A stretch of DNA of 64,000 nucleotides from Fratercula arctica (GCA_947846985.1 CANTUZ010000020.1:7808689-7872688); one strand, 5' to 3'. Numbered from the stretch's first letter, positions 1 through 10,944 are shown. Numbers and translations: made by a program. Notes: generated from the letters alone by a model not told the origin.

Positions 1-499
1 CCCAGCTCAGTGCTCCCAAACCAACTCTGAAACAGTGAGACCAGGCTGGGTCCATTTTTTTCTTTTGCAGGGTAGTCCTCTGAGGACCAAAAACTTGGAA
101 GAGAAACAGTCTGACCTGATTTGTTCATTTCAGTGATGTATTTCTAAGGAAGTAGGTAAGTATAGAAGGGGCCTAGAAGGGGTAGCAAACAGGAAAGGAA
201 AGAGCAAGGAGCGTTTGACAGAGGAAAAGCTAAATGACCTCAGTACTTAAGCCATTAAAAGCTGAAGGAATGTTGGTTAAGCATTGTTTATAGGAAGGTC
301 TGAGAGGGCATAGCACACAAGGAATGGAAAAATACCATTGATGAACCCAAAGTTTTGCCTCAGGCCTGTAAGTGGGCTTTTGGCATGGAGTCCTTGTTCT
401 GAGCCCAAGCACATCAGTGTGGGGAGGGCGCTGTGTGCTGGGCAAGTGAGGGGTGAGCAGGGCTAGATCTTGGTGAGGGCTGCTCTGTGACAAACTCAC

Positions 500-727
500 G
501 TGGAGAGAAATGGGAGATGGGTCTGAAGGAATAAGGGGTGTGGGCTTTTCATCTCCAAGGAGGTCCCTAATGTGTTCACTGGCATCCCCCGCAATGTCCT
601 TGAAGACAGGGCTTCTTCTGGGGTCCCCAAGGACTTGTGCTGCAATGTCAGTAGGCACAGGTAGTACCCAGGGCACCATTACCCGCATGCACTTAGAACC
701 GCTCTGGTAGGTAGCCCCCACCTTGAC
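500..727 (-). CDS. candidate internal coding exon, unknown gene
   Basis: On the minus strand this is an open 228-nt block (76 codons, phase 0 at both ends). It starts after a CAG acceptor (730-728) and ends at a good donor, CAC|GTGAGT (GT at 499-498). The peptide has a mixed, protein-like composition (it includes SKCMRVMVPWVLPVP and SEHIRDLLGDEKPTP) and is not low-complexity, unlike most open frames here. I do not recognise the protein. The polypyrimidine tract before the acceptor is weak and I could not place neighbouring exons. The CpG island at 2.9-3.7 kb lies upstream on this strand and could be its promoter, but nothing visible links them. Confidence 0.3.
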
Positions 728-2880
728 CTGCTGCTTGCAAACTCAGTCAGCCCAAGGGCTCTGCAGGTGCCACTCAAACCAACCCCCAAAGCCCCTGGCC
801 ACTAAAACCTGCCCCAAGACCAGTACTAGCCTCTGAGGTCCCTGGACCTCAAAACCACCCGCAAACCTGAACCATCCACCTCCTACAATCTCAAAACTCC
901 CCCTAAGGCCTGCCCAAGACCACCAATGCCTCTGACAGCACCCCTGAAGCCTGCTGTAACCCCACCATCTGCAATTCTGCCTTCGTTCCCCTTAAGTCCA
1001 CCTCCAAACAATGCTCCAATACTGACAGCAACCGCAAACCACCTACAGTCCTGCTCCCAAAACACCACAACTGCAGATGTCTCTTTATCTCCTTTCACAG
1101 GTTGGAGTCAGCTTCTTGGTGCTCACGTGGTCCTGTGCGCCCTCGGTCCCGTGCCGCATTAGAATGGGATGGATGGCTGCACATGGCAGGGGCTGAGGCA
1201 CAGGCCATTCAGAGACCCAGCAGAGGATGGGTCGCTCCCTGCAGTTCACCAGCATTTCCTTTTTCCATTGCAGTAAGGCAAACACAAGCTAGCTCTTGAC
1301 TTCACCTTTTTGTCAGTGAATGTGATGTTAGATTACATCAGGGGAAAGCGTGAGGCTCAGCCAGGTGGCTCTCAGCCTGTTCAGCCCCAGCGTAGGCCAT
1401 GCTGGAGGCTGATGTTGTTCCCACTATGCTCAGACTGTATTGGGGTCCTCCTTGCTGCCTGCGACAGGACTGCATCAACTCTGCAGTCCCCTAGCACTGC
1501 TGCACAGCTGTTTTGTTGGATGAGCATGGGGCTGTCAGAGGCAAAAGGGAGCAGAGCGTAGTCCCTTGCTTTGGAAGGCATGAATTTTCTCAACCTAGCA
1601 TGCTCCCCGCAATGTTACTCTGGCTTCTTATGGTCAGTCAGCTGTCTCTCTCCTGGCAGCACTTCCACTTGCCCTGGCCCAAGAAGGAAAGGGAGAAAAA
1701 GTGCATTGAAACCAACAGCAGCTTCTGGATTCGTTAGGCAGCTCTCTTCATGAATCACACCTGCTCTAGTGGGGCACCATTAGGCCTTTGAGTATGGAAG
1801 GAGCAGGCGGGGTGTGAGGAAGGATGGAGGCTGCAAGTGGAAGCTCCAAGGAGTGAGTGGAGTTACCTGAGCAGGTTGTTCAGTGGATGGGACGTAGGCT
1901 GGGCTGGGCTGCTTGGATCTGTAGTGGGGTCTTGGATGCAGGTTTGTGGTTACCTGTGCATGTGGCGAGAGGTTCCTGGTGGGTAGTGTGTGGAGGGGAT
2001 GGGATGCTGTGTGTATGAATCTGGGCTGTTGGATACATCGTGGTGCTGAGGGGAGTGTCCATGCTTGCCTGCAGGATTACTGCACAGTGCCTTTTTCCAT
2101 GGTGGTGTCTGCCTTGTCATCTGTGCCAGTGTTCATGGACAAGTGTGCATTCACCAATGTCTGCATGTGTAGGGGGAGGCTGTTATGCCTTCGGTACCCT
2201 ACCTGTCCCGCTTTCCCTGGTCATGGCATCTGTCTGTCAGACACGTGGAGAAGTTAACTCTCTATGGGTGGGTTTACGTGCCTGTGTTCGTGCTGGCCGT
2301 GAGGCAGAGCTCCTCCCTCACTGGGGCTACACCAGGGGTGCAGGAAGTCTCTGCATGCATGCATGCGCCTGCATGCAGTTGCATCCTTTATGGTGCAGGG
2401 GGCTCTTCCCCTAATTCTGTGTGCCTGTGGAGGTGTTCTGGGGTCTTCAGAGCAGGTTTTTCCAGGTCCTCTGTGGCTCTTTTTGCTTCCACAGAGTCTG
2501 GAATCCCTGAAGTGCTCTGGTCACCTCTGTCAGGCAGTTCTAACGGCCTGTGGTGGGACACTTGTGGCTCTGCAGTAGTGTGATCTCTCTCTGGCACTTT
2601 TAGGGTCTCTGTGGCTTTTACTCACTTTTGAGCTCTGTTCTCAGTGTGTTGGAGCTCATGTGGGGTCTGCGGATCAGTTCCTACCACTGCACTGCCACAT
2701 TTGGGCAGGTGCAGGGGTGATCTTGGGTGCTTGATGCTTTTGGTGGTTCCCTGGGGCCATGGCAGGGTGCCTTGAGGTCTTTGCCCTGTTTTTTGGACAG
2801 CTTGGCGATGCCCAAAGCTGGTATGTCTTGGGAGAGTTGTTTCAGTCTTTAAGTTCCTTCCCACAGGTTTGCTGAGCAGG
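728..2880. other. no gene resolved
   Basis: Ordinary mixed-composition sequence. 780-1080 is C-rich on the + strand with loosely repeated CCCCTAAGGCCTGCC-like words. 1,900-2,600 is TG-rich with short frames open on both strands that lack convincing exon boundaries. It may be intronic sequence of a gene using the flanking CpG island. I see no RNA gene or recognisable mobile element. Confidence 0.4.
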
Positions 2881-2884
2881 CAGC

Positions 2885-3665
2885 CTGTCCCTGGGACACC
2901 GTGCACGGGCAGCAGGAAGGGGGGCGGCACACTGCGACTCGGGCTGAGGGCGCTCCTACGCAGGCGTGAGTGAGCAGAGCTCCTTGGAGCGCTGCGGTGG
3001 TGCCGCCGCCGGCCGGCCCCGCTCCTCCGGGCCACCGTTTCGCCGGCCCCGCTCCGCCGCCAGATGTGCGGCCCGGCCGGCTGAGGGCTCTCCCGTGCGC
3101 ATCGCCGCGCCGCCTGCTGGCAGGCGGTGACACTGCAGGCCATCGGATGGCGCATGCGCGTTTTCGCGGAGGGCGCCCGGCGTTGCCCCGTCTCGTTTGC
3201 GTTCTGATACTGCAGGTCGTCGCATTGCGCATGCGGCGTGTCATCTGATTGGCCCACTTCACCACGTGATTTTTACGGCATGCGCAGTGCGCGTCGTCGC
3301 GCGCACTGGTGCCTTCCCGTCTGTGGTGCGGCCGACCGGTTTATACGTGCCGCGCTCGGTTGGTGCCGGCGCCCGTACGGCGCATGCGCATTCCGATGCC
3401 AGGGCGGACGCCGGCCGTACCCGTACGCGCAGTGCAGCTGACGGGCCCTGTCAGGCGCGGCGCGGCCGGGCGCCTTCGGCCGAGGCCGCCGGTCGCGGGG
3501 GAGGTGGCGGCGGCGCCCGGTGGCCGTCGGCACTGCTCGTCCTTGCTGGTTGGCGTGCTCCCTGCTGCCGTTCTCCCTTAGAAGAAACGCGCCCGCGCCG
3601 TGCTGCCCCGGGAACGGGAGCGCGGGTTGGTGCTGCTTGCCTAAGGTCGGAACGCTTCACACGCT
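2885..3665. promoter_or_regulatory. CpG island with NRF1-type motif cluster
   Basis: A dense CpG block between CpG-poor flanks. Four GCGCATGCGC-type motifs (NRF1 consensus class) are visible near 3150-3160, 3226-3237, 3277-3290 and 3380-3390. An inverted CCAAT box (ATTGG 3248-3252) and an E-box (CACGTG 3263-3268) lie among them. This combination is typical of TATA-less, often bidirectional housekeeping promoters. No first coding exon is evident on either strand; the open frames here are what high GC content produces by chance. The direction of transcription is undetermined. Confidence 0.6.
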
Positions 3666-5075
3666 GTGGCTTAGGGCTGTCTTTTGGTCCCTTTTTTTTT
3701 GCTAGTAACAGGCGATTTTCCTAATCTCGCGACACCAGCAAAAAAGGAATATAAACAGGGCTTGCAGTGTGAATCACCACATTGACGTTCATGGTTTATA
3801 TGTGCTGCATTTTTAAAGGAAATGAACTAATCTGTTTAGTCTGATGCTTTTTAAAGAGTTGTATGTTTTGTGTTTTACAATGATGAAAATAATGATGTGT
3901 GTTCGATAGTAATATCGGTACTGAAAATTTTGGAGGTGTTCCCTGTAATCTTTGGTGCTGAATTACAGACACGTTTAAAAACCATTGACAAACCATTTTG
4001 TGGAGACGGAAAAAAACACATAGCAAAGAAATGTACCTACGTGAAATTCTCAGGCAGGGCAGCTTGCTATAATTATAAGACAAATCCTTAGGTAATCACT
4101 TGAACCATAGATCATCATACATTGCAGTCACATGGAAATAACACACTTGTTCTTCACAAAATTCTTTTTGTGAGGAATTCTAAGCAAAGTTTTCTGTGTC
4201 TTATTAAAGCAACTCAACTGCAAATACAAATATTTAATTATAGAGATACATATTTTAAACCAATATTTTTAAATGGAAGATAATAAAATAAATGTAGTTG
4301 ACTAGAGATGACTTTGGAAGAAGTCAGAAGGGAAACCTGACCTTCTTAAGTATTCATCCTTGTGCTATATACGCTATCTAGACTGGATACATGAAAATTT
4401 TATTGTAGTGAGACTACAGTATGGCATCTTGCTGAATTCACAATATACATAGAACCAAACTAAATCGGTTTTTCAAGATTCATTTGGGTATTTGGCAAAA
4501 TTGTTAATTTATGCAATAACGTGATTTTTAGTGTGAATGCCATTATGTTCTCACAATTATTTTAGCCTGGAGAATAATAGATTAAAATTGTGATTTCTCA
4601 GGGTTTTTACAGTTAGGAGCTGTAATTTAACCAGAAGTGTGCTAATTACAAGTAGATCCCAAGCTGCATCTTACAGGCTTATTATTAGTCTTCTTTGAGT
4701 AGCAGATTATTAAAGACATACTTGTTTTGTTCTATATTGCCATTCAAGTATGTAGTATATAGGTGGTAATATTAGTGTCACATTATGCTTGTGAGACTGT
4801 GGTCACCATCAGACCCTAAATAAATATGGGATTTTTACTCATATTAATTTATGGAAGCCGTTAATGTTTTGAGTGTACAGACAGAAATGATTTTGTGAAT
4901 GAAATTGTTCTTAATACAAAGCATTATTTTTAACGCATACTGACTGAATTGCAGTTAACTGTTTAAAATTGTTAATGCTTTTCTATACTATAGCGTTTAT
5001 GCAATGGTTTGTCGAAGTCATGGAATTATTTTTATTAACAACATGGAAATAAAATTTTGATCTTCAGTTGTGAGC
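3666..5075. other. AT-rich intergenic or intronic spacer
   Basis: About 1.4 kb of AT-rich sequence with stops in all frames, between two CpG islands. I see no repeats, RNA genes or recognisable transposon ends. It could be intron or spacer. Confidence 0.4.
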
Positions 5076-5079
5076 TATA

Positions 5080-6296
5080 TTGTGTCTAGAGACTTGCCGG
5101 AGGCGAGCCGGGTCCGGGCAGCCCCGGGGAGGTACCCGAGAGCGGACGGAAGGCAAGCGGGGAAGGCGGCGAACACCCCCCGGGCGCAGACGCCGGGCGC
5201 CTCCCCAGCTCGCCGGAGCTCCCCCGGAGTCTCCCCGATCACGCCCCCGCCCGTGCCGCCCGCCACCGCCGTGTCCCCCCCGCAGGTCCTGGCCCACAGG
5301 CAGCCGCAGCGGCCGCTGCGCCCGAGCTGTGGGAGCCCCGTCCGCCCTCGAAGCTCGGGACCCCGGGGGGCGCTGCGGGGGGGCCGGGTAATAAACACGC
5401 GCAACGGGCTTATTTTGTGCTGTGGCACACGAATCTATCCTGACCACCCGTCACCCTTCTCCTCTTCCCCTTTTACCATCCCAGTTGACGGTCACATCGC
5501 GACGCCCCCGGTCGCCTCCGCCCTCCCAGCCCTTCCCGGCCCCGCCTCCCCGCACCCTCGGCCCCACCTCCCGGCCTCCCTCGGCCCTGCCCCGCCGCGC
5601 TTTCGCTGCTGCCTCCCCCCGTGGCCAAAGCGCGGCACTGCAGCGCCGGCCCCGCACGGGCGGCTGCCGGGCGCTATCCTCGGCGGCGGGGGAAGGCCGG
5701 ACCACCGGAGAGACGAGCCGAGCTCCTTCGGCGGGGTCGTGGGTGTCGCCTGCCCCCTGGCCGCCCGGGGCTGTCGGGGCGGGAAGCTTCAAACTGCCCG
5801 CTGCGGCAGGCTGCCGGGGAGCTGGAGGTAAGCTGGGTCCGGGCAGCCCCAGGGAGTTACTCGAGAGCGGACAGAAGGCAAGAGGAGAAGAAGGTGGACC
5901 CGGATTTATTTTGTGCTGTCGCACATAAATCTATAAAGTTTTTAAGGAGAAAAAGCCATTTTTTTAGTGAATCCGCTCCCGCGTCAGTCCCAGTGCCACC
6001 ACAATAGCCCAGCAAGGCCGCCGCGGCATCTTCACCATGGCAACCGCTGCTGGACAGATGGGCGGGAGAGTGGGCCAATCAGAGCGCGGGCGCCGCGCTC
6101 CCATTGGTCGGGTCGCCTCGCCGCGCTTCCATTGGTCCGATCGTCTTGCCAGGGGTGGGGCAGGGTGGAGATTGACGGCGGCGACGGGCCAGTGGAGAGG
6201 GGCTGCCCAAGTAGGAGGGCGGGGCGGCGGCTAATGGGTGCGCGTCATGGGCGGGCCGGGCCGGGGCGCTCCGGAAGCGGAGGGGGTCGGGAGGAA
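5080..6296 (+). promoter_or_regulatory. CpG island promoter with three CCAAT boxes
   Basis: GC- and CpG-rich sequence from about 5,090, with a short AT-richer interruption near 5,900-5,970. Just before the ATG at 6297 there are three NF-Y-type boxes: CCAAT at 6075-6079, then ATTGG at 6103-6107 and 6131-6135, within 60 bp and about 160-220 bp upstream of the ATG. GC-box-like GGGGCGG sequence follows near 6,220-6,250. No TATA box is visible. This is a classical housekeeping-type promoter and supports the gene model that starts at 6297. Confidence 0.6.
5108..5934. repeat. diverged direct repeat pair inside CpG island
   Basis: A ~50-bp block at 5108-5157 (GGGTCCGGGCAGCCCC..., then GAGAGCGGACGGAAGGCAAG) recurs at 5832-5882 with a few substitutions. 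A second ~29-bp block (TTATTTTGTGCTGTGGCACA...AATCTAT) at 5410-5438 recurs at 5906-5934. In copy 1 the two blocks are ~250 bp apart; in copy 2 they are ~20 bp apart. The blocks therefore look like the ends of one duplicated segment with an internal insertion or deletion. The origin is unknown; a small duplicated regulatory segment or an LTR remnant are both possible. Confidence 0.55.
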
Positions 6297-6425
6297 ATGG
6301 CGGCCAGCTCGAAATGGGAGCGGGGTGGGCTGGGCGGAAAGCGGGGCTCGACGAGTGGGTCCTCGGCCGGGCCGGGCCCGTGGGTCCTCCGCGAGCACGT
6401 TGTGAGGCGTCTGGACCGCGTCAAG
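6297..6425 (+). CDS. first coding exon of an unidentified small gene
   Basis: The ATG at 6297 opens a 129-nt, 43-codon exon ending ...HVVRRLDRVK at a strong donor, AAG|GTGAGC (GT at 6426). The N-terminus is Ala/Ser/Gly-rich (MAASSKWERGG...), as often seen for exons inside CpG islands. The exon ends in phase 0 and joins in frame to the block at 7459. The upstream CCAAT cluster and CpG island fit a real 5' end. I do not recognise the protein and assign no function. The next in-frame upstream context is GC-rich with no better start. Confidence 0.5.
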
Positions 6426-7458
6426 GTGAGCGGGGGGCGTCGGGGAACATGGCGGGGAGCGGTGGGGGGCCTGAGGATGCCTCGAGGGGTGATGGGGGGG
6501 CGCTGAGGGGATCCCGAAGGTGACTGGGGGGACTGAGGGTGGGCCTTGAGGGAGGCTGGGGGAAACGGGGTGTCTGTGGGGGCCCCGAGGGGTGGTGGAG
6601 GGAGCTGAAGGGGGGGTGGGACACGGGGTCCCTGAGGTGGAACGGCGGGCTGCTGAGGCATGGCTAAGGGGCCGCTGAGGGGGGGACGGGGGCCCTGACG
6701 GGGAACGGGGAGGGCTGAGGGGGCCCCGAGGGGGTCTTGAGAAGGCTCTTAAGGGGGATGAGGGGGAACGGGGAAGTTGAGAGGGGGATGGGGGCCCAGA
6801 GGGGGAACGGGTCGGGGGCTGAGGTGGCCCTGGAGAGTGGCTGAGGGGGGGGACGGGGCTCCTGAGGGTAATAGGGAGGCTTTGAGAGGGGCTGGGCGGT
6901 CCTGAGGGGACAGAGGTGGAGCTGAGAAGTGATGGGGGGGTTGAGGGGACTCTCGGAGGGGGAAACTCTGGCGGGGAAGTAGGGGGTTGAGGGGGATCAG
7001 GGGGGCCGAAAGGGACCTGAGGGATGAGGGGGGGACCTTGAGGGGTGCTGGGGGAACGGGGAGGCTGAGGGGGCCCAGACGGTGGGGAGGGGGGTCCTGA
7101 GAGTGTCATGAGGGGTTATGGGGGCAAACAGGGGGCCCTGAGGGTGGGGCACTGTAGGGGGCTGAGTAGGGGACATCGGGAGCTGAAGGGAGCCCTGGGG
7201 GGGCCGTGGTGGTGGGTGGGCATGAGGGGACCCCTGAGCTGGGAGGGGGGGGAGTTGGGGGAGCCGTGAGTTTGCGGGGGGAGGGCTGTGGCCTGAAGTG
7301 GGCCCTGAGTTGGAGGGAGGCTGTGAGGGGGAGACAGGGATGGACTGAGGGGTGATTGGGGGGGTGAAGAGGGGCTGGGGGTGGGAGGGACGGTCGAGGC
7401 ATCCACCGTTATTTGGGGGTCCCCGTGACCACTCCCCCCACTGTGTCCCCTCCTGCAG
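6426..7458 (+). other. G-rich intron 1 (runs of GGGG)
   Basis: Between donor AAG|GTGAGC and acceptor CCTCCTGCAG|GAC lie 1,033 nt that are strongly G-rich on the + strand, with repeated words such as TGAGGGGG and GGGGCCCTGAG. The long minus-strand frame here is proline-rich low complexity caused by C-runs, not a gene. The sequence has high G-quadruplex and R-loop potential because the G-rich strand is the non-template strand of the gene. Confidence 0.5.
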
Positions 7459-7644
7459 GACAAGGACCCCTACAGCGACCTGTACCAGAGGGTCTGCGAG
7501 GGGCTCAGCGACTCCTCCAAGGTCATTGTCTTTGGCTTCAAGGGAGTGTCCCCTCTGTCATCGCCACCTTTTCCCCCCAGCAGGGACTGCCTCCTCCACA
7601 CCAGCTGTTCCCTGGGGCCTGTGCTGTTGCCGTCCATGTTACAG
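7459..7644 (+). CDS. second coding exon of the unidentified gene
   Basis: Acceptor CCTCCTGCAG (AG 7457-7458) is followed by a peptide with normal amino-acid mix, DKDPYSDLYQRVCEGLSDSS then KVIVFGFKG. It continues in frame to a donor, ACAG|GTATGG (GT 7645-7646): 186 nt, 62 codons, phase 0. Joined to exon 1 it reads ...LDRVK-DKDPYSDLYQ.... The first ~29 codons look coding. The second half (VSPLSSPPFPPSRD...) is less convincing, so the true donor may be earlier. A 35-nt alternative intron (7546-7580) has GT/AG ends but is too short to be likely. Confidence 0.5.
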
Positions 7645-9422
7645 GTATGGGGACAGTGGGACCCCCCACCAGAGCTCTCTGAGGCAGCCTGGGACCCACC
7701 AGAGCCCTCTGATACTCTCTGGGATCCCCCAACCCCCACCAGGATCCCCCTGGGAGCCCCTAGAATCTTCTGGGACCCCCCACACCCCCTGACAGCTCTG
7801 CAGGACCCCCTGCGACCCTTCATGTTCTCACAGGACCCCTCTGGGACCATCCGGGACCCACTGGGACCCTTCATGTTCTCCCCAGGACTCCCTGGAGCCT
7901 TCGGGGACTCCCCACATTCCCCCCAGGACCCTCTAGGACCCTCTCACACCCCCTCCAGGACCCCACAGATCCCCCTGGGGCCCCCCAGGAAACCCCAGAG
8001 CCCTCTGGGACTCCCTGGAGCTCTCCTCCAGTACCCTCCACGTCCCCCTGGCACTCTCCTGGGACCACCCCCCTACCCCCTCAGAGGCCTACAGGACCCC
8101 TGGAACCCCCTGGAGCCCCCTGGGACCCTCCCATATGCTCTTCAGGACCTCCCTGAGCTCCCCTAGGACATCCCAGAGCCTTCTAGAGCCTTCTGGGAGC
8201 TCCCCCCAGTACCCCCCACATCTCTGTGGCATCTTCCTGGGACCCCCCCCACACCCCCTGAGAGCCCCCTGGAGCCGTCTGGGACCCTCTAACACCTGCT
8301 CCAGGATCCCCAAGAGCCCTCCAGAGCCCCCAAGGACACCCCAGAGCCCTCTGGGACCCACTGGAGCCCCCCCTGCTACCCCCCACATCCCCCTGGGACC
8401 GTTCTGTGACCTCGCCCCCCCAACCCCATGAGAGCCCCTCAGAGCCCTCCAGGACTCCCTGGGACCCTTTGTCTTCCCCCGGGACTCTCTGGGACCCTCC
8501 TGGGACCCCCCACATTCCTCCAGGACTCCCTGGAGCCCCCGGGACCCTCCTACACCCTCTCCAGCACCCCATAGATCCTCCCAAAACCCCCCAAGACACC
8601 CCAGAGACCTCTGCAACCCCCTGGAGTGCCCCCTGGTACTCCCCACATCCCATTGGGACCCCCCTCCCCACCTCCTGAGAGCACCCCCAGTGCCCTGGGA
8701 CCCTCCTACACTCCCCCCCCGCTCCCCCAGACCCCACAGAGCCCCCTGGAGCCCTCCAGGACCCCCTGGACCCCTCATATTCCCCAGGACTCTCTGGGAC
8801 CCCCCACATTCACCCCTGGGATTGCCTGGAGCACCCTGAGACCCTTCCACCCACCCCCAGGACCCCCCAGGCCCCACTGGGACCCCCTGGAGCCCTCCAC
8901 GATATGCCCCACATCCCCCTGGGAGCCCCCACACCCCTAGAGAGCCCCCTTAGAGCCATCTAGGATCCCCTGGGACCCTCTGTAGCCCCCTGGGACCCTC
9001 CCCCACCGCCCAGGATCTTCCAGAGTTCTCTGGAGCCCTCCGGTACCCGCCACATCCCCCTGGGACCCCCCACCCCCTTAGAGCTCCCCAGGGCCCTCCA
9101 GGACTCCCTGGGACCTCTCATGTTCCCCCAGGGCTCACTGGAGCCTTCTGGGACCCCCCTCATTCCCCCTGGGACCCTCCCAGAGTTCCCTGGGACCCCC
9201 TGGTGCCTCCCAGGACCCTCTGCAACCCCTCATGTTCCCCCAGGACTCCTTGGAGCCTTCTGGAAACACCCACATTCCCTCAGTGCCCCTCTGGGACCCT
9301 CCCACACCCTCTCCAGGACCCTCCAGAGCCCTCTGGGACCCCCTGGAGCCCCCCCCCCCATACCCCCCCCCATCCCACTGGGATCCTTCGGGACCCCTAT
9401 TACACCCGCTTCCCCCTCCCAG
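7645..9422. repeat. C-rich minisatellite-like intron 2
   Basis: About 1.8 kb made of degenerate repeats of words like CCCTGGGACCC, GGAGCCCTCC and CAGGACTCCCTGGGACC. The + strand is C-rich, the reverse of intron 1. Stop codons are rare in several frames only because of this composition, which gives long Pro-rich (+) and Gly-rich (-) frames that I do not regard as genes. The block starts at the exon 2 donor and ends at the CCCTCCCAG acceptor before 9423. Confidence 0.65.
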
Positions 9423-9494
9423 GAAACACCAGCTCCTGCCAAATCCTCTGGTAGTGCTAGAGCCCGATGGAGCATCTCGGCAAAGGAGAGATGA
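9423..9494 (+). CDS. possible last coding exon of the unidentified gene
   Basis: After a pyrimidine tract and acceptor (CTTCCCCCTCCCAG, AG 9421-9422) there are 23 codons ending in TGA at 9492-9494 (ETPAPAKSSGSARARWSIS...). The exon begins in phase 0, matching the phase of exons 1 and 2, which would give a protein of about 128 residues. This fit of phases is the main support. I see no clear polyadenylation signal until AATAAA at 10413. The link to exon 2 across the minisatellite intron is inference. Confidence 0.3.
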   Translation, partial: ETPAPAKSSGSARARWSISAKER

Positions 9495-9666
9495 GTGAAT
9501 GAGAGAGGAACTGAGCAGGGACCCCCTGGATGGTGGAGAGAAGGATAAAGGAGCTGTGGAGCAGAGACCGACGGGGGCTCTGATGGGATGAGAGGGAGGG
9601 AAAGGGAGATGAAGTGCCACAAGGTGCCTCGGAGATGGAGGAAGGTATTTGCTCTAAAGCTTTAAA

Positions 9667-10026
9667 AAGAGGCAACTGAATGTAATGGGCTTTTTTTTCC
9701 CCCTGATATTTAGACAGCGTGCTCTGAAGTACTTTATTTCTGTTTGGCTTTCAGTGGTGCATTTCCCCAGCAGCCCAGTAGCGTCTCTCTCGGGCAGTGC
9801 CGCTGGCCAGATGTTCCTCCTTCTCGTGTAGCATGCAAAACTCCTTGTAGTCCAATTATAACTATGTATTTTGAAGAGAGGCAGTGTGATGGTATCAATT
9901 CACAGCCGTGCAAGTGAAATTAGTGCCAGAGGAAAGTCAAATACTTCTATAGTGTAAGTATTTTTATTGGGTGTATATAAACCTAACGCACACCTTTTCA
10001 CTGAAAGGGAAGGGACAAGGCATTTC
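9667..10026 (+). repeat. dispersed subtelomeric duplication P, copy 1
   Basis: About 360 bp that recurs in the same orientation at 27,630-27,985 with many substitutions and small indels. Shared words include GTGCTCTGAAGTACT, TTTCAGTGGYRCATTTCCC, CTGGCCAGAT and AAGGGAAGGGACAAGGCAT. It has no coding potential in either copy. It marks old duplication within this chromosome end. Confidence 0.75.
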
Positions 10027-10283
10027 CCAGCACCAGTGAGAAGGTTTGCTGTTACGCTAAGAACGTGTTCAAAATTGTAGCAATTAGACTTAATCCTGAC
10101 TTTAAGAGTTGAGCTGGCGCTGGCTTTTGCAGGCTGTGCTGTATTTCGAGCTGAGCTGTTTCCCCAGAATCCTCCTGTAGCTCAGCTACTGTGCTGTCCC
10201 TCAGTCTGATGGAATTCCTCTGCTCTCTTCTGTGCTATTTTTTTTAGCATGCTGAACTATAACTGGGGATTTTTGTTTTTCAG

Positions 10284-10418
10284 GTGCCTCGTTGTATGTG
10301 TCTTGTGTTGCTTGATAGATGCCCCAGCCCAGGTTTGCAGCCGGTGGTGGAGCCACCAGAGGTGAAGGGGGCAGCCCTGGGTCTGGTCATTTTGTTCATT
10401 TTTTTGTGGGTGAATAAA
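10284..10418 (+). other. possible terminal exon or 3' UTR with AATAAA
   Basis: TTTGTTTTTCAG (AG 10282-10283) resembles a 3' splice site and is followed by ~130 nt ending at AATAAA (10413-10418). A similar GTGAAATAAAGGGGG context occurs near 19,836-19,850. It could be the end of the gene at 6.3-9.5 kb or of a noncoding transcript. Evidence is limited to these two signals. Confidence 0.2.
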
Positions 10419-10531
10419 GGGGGCTGTATGTCTGGGGAGCTGATGATTTCATTTTGGGGCACCCCAACATCACTGGAGGAGCGATGATGCAGCGGAGGAG
10501 CAGGTGAGTGGGGGATGTGGGGTTACGTGGG

Positions 10532-10730
10532 TGTCCCTAAAAGAGGCGGGTCACAGCCCCAAAACATCTGAAAATTCTTGGGATGCATTAAAAAGATGTG
10601 AAAACCTGTAACTATGGGCATGAGGCGTTGAAATAGAGAACAATCTCTCATTTATATATGAGAAATGTATATATTGAGAAATAATATTAATTTATGTATG
10701 TAAAATAAGTTCAAAATAAAAACCTCTAAC
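10532..10730 (+). repeat. dispersed subtelomeric duplication Q, copy 1
   Basis: About 200 bp of AT-rich sequence that recurs at about 17,690-17,885 in direct orientation. Shared words include AAAAGAGGCRG, GGGCATGAGGCRTT, AACAATYTCTCATTT and AGTTCAAAATAAAAACCT. It is noncoding. Confidence 0.7.
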
Positions 10731-10944
10731 GATTCTATGATTCTGTGCTTCTGTGTTATATAAAAGATCCTAGAATATGAAAATACCTAAAAAATGTGTT
10801 TATAAAAAGATAGTGTCAAAATAGATGTGTCAGCAGTCAGATATTCTGTATCATAAGTATTAAGGTATAAGTCTAAGCAGGTTTTCTATATAAGTGTAAA
10901 CAGACAATATAAATTCCCTAAATATATATGTATGTGTAAATAAT

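Noticed and set aside
6231..7463. Proline-rich minus-strand frame of ~290 codons
   Set aside because: It is the C-rich complement of G-rich intron 1, low complexity with no splice-consistent structure.
7546..7580. A 35-nt GT...AG intron inside exon 2
   Set aside because: Shorter than functional vertebrate introns; the block also reads through in frame to a normal donor at 7645.
10728..10760. GATTCTATGATTCTGTG as a CR1 3' tail
   Set aside because: It resembles the CR1 terminal octamer repeats, but the sequence upstream shows no CR1 3' region, and the site lies at the edge of duplication Q.
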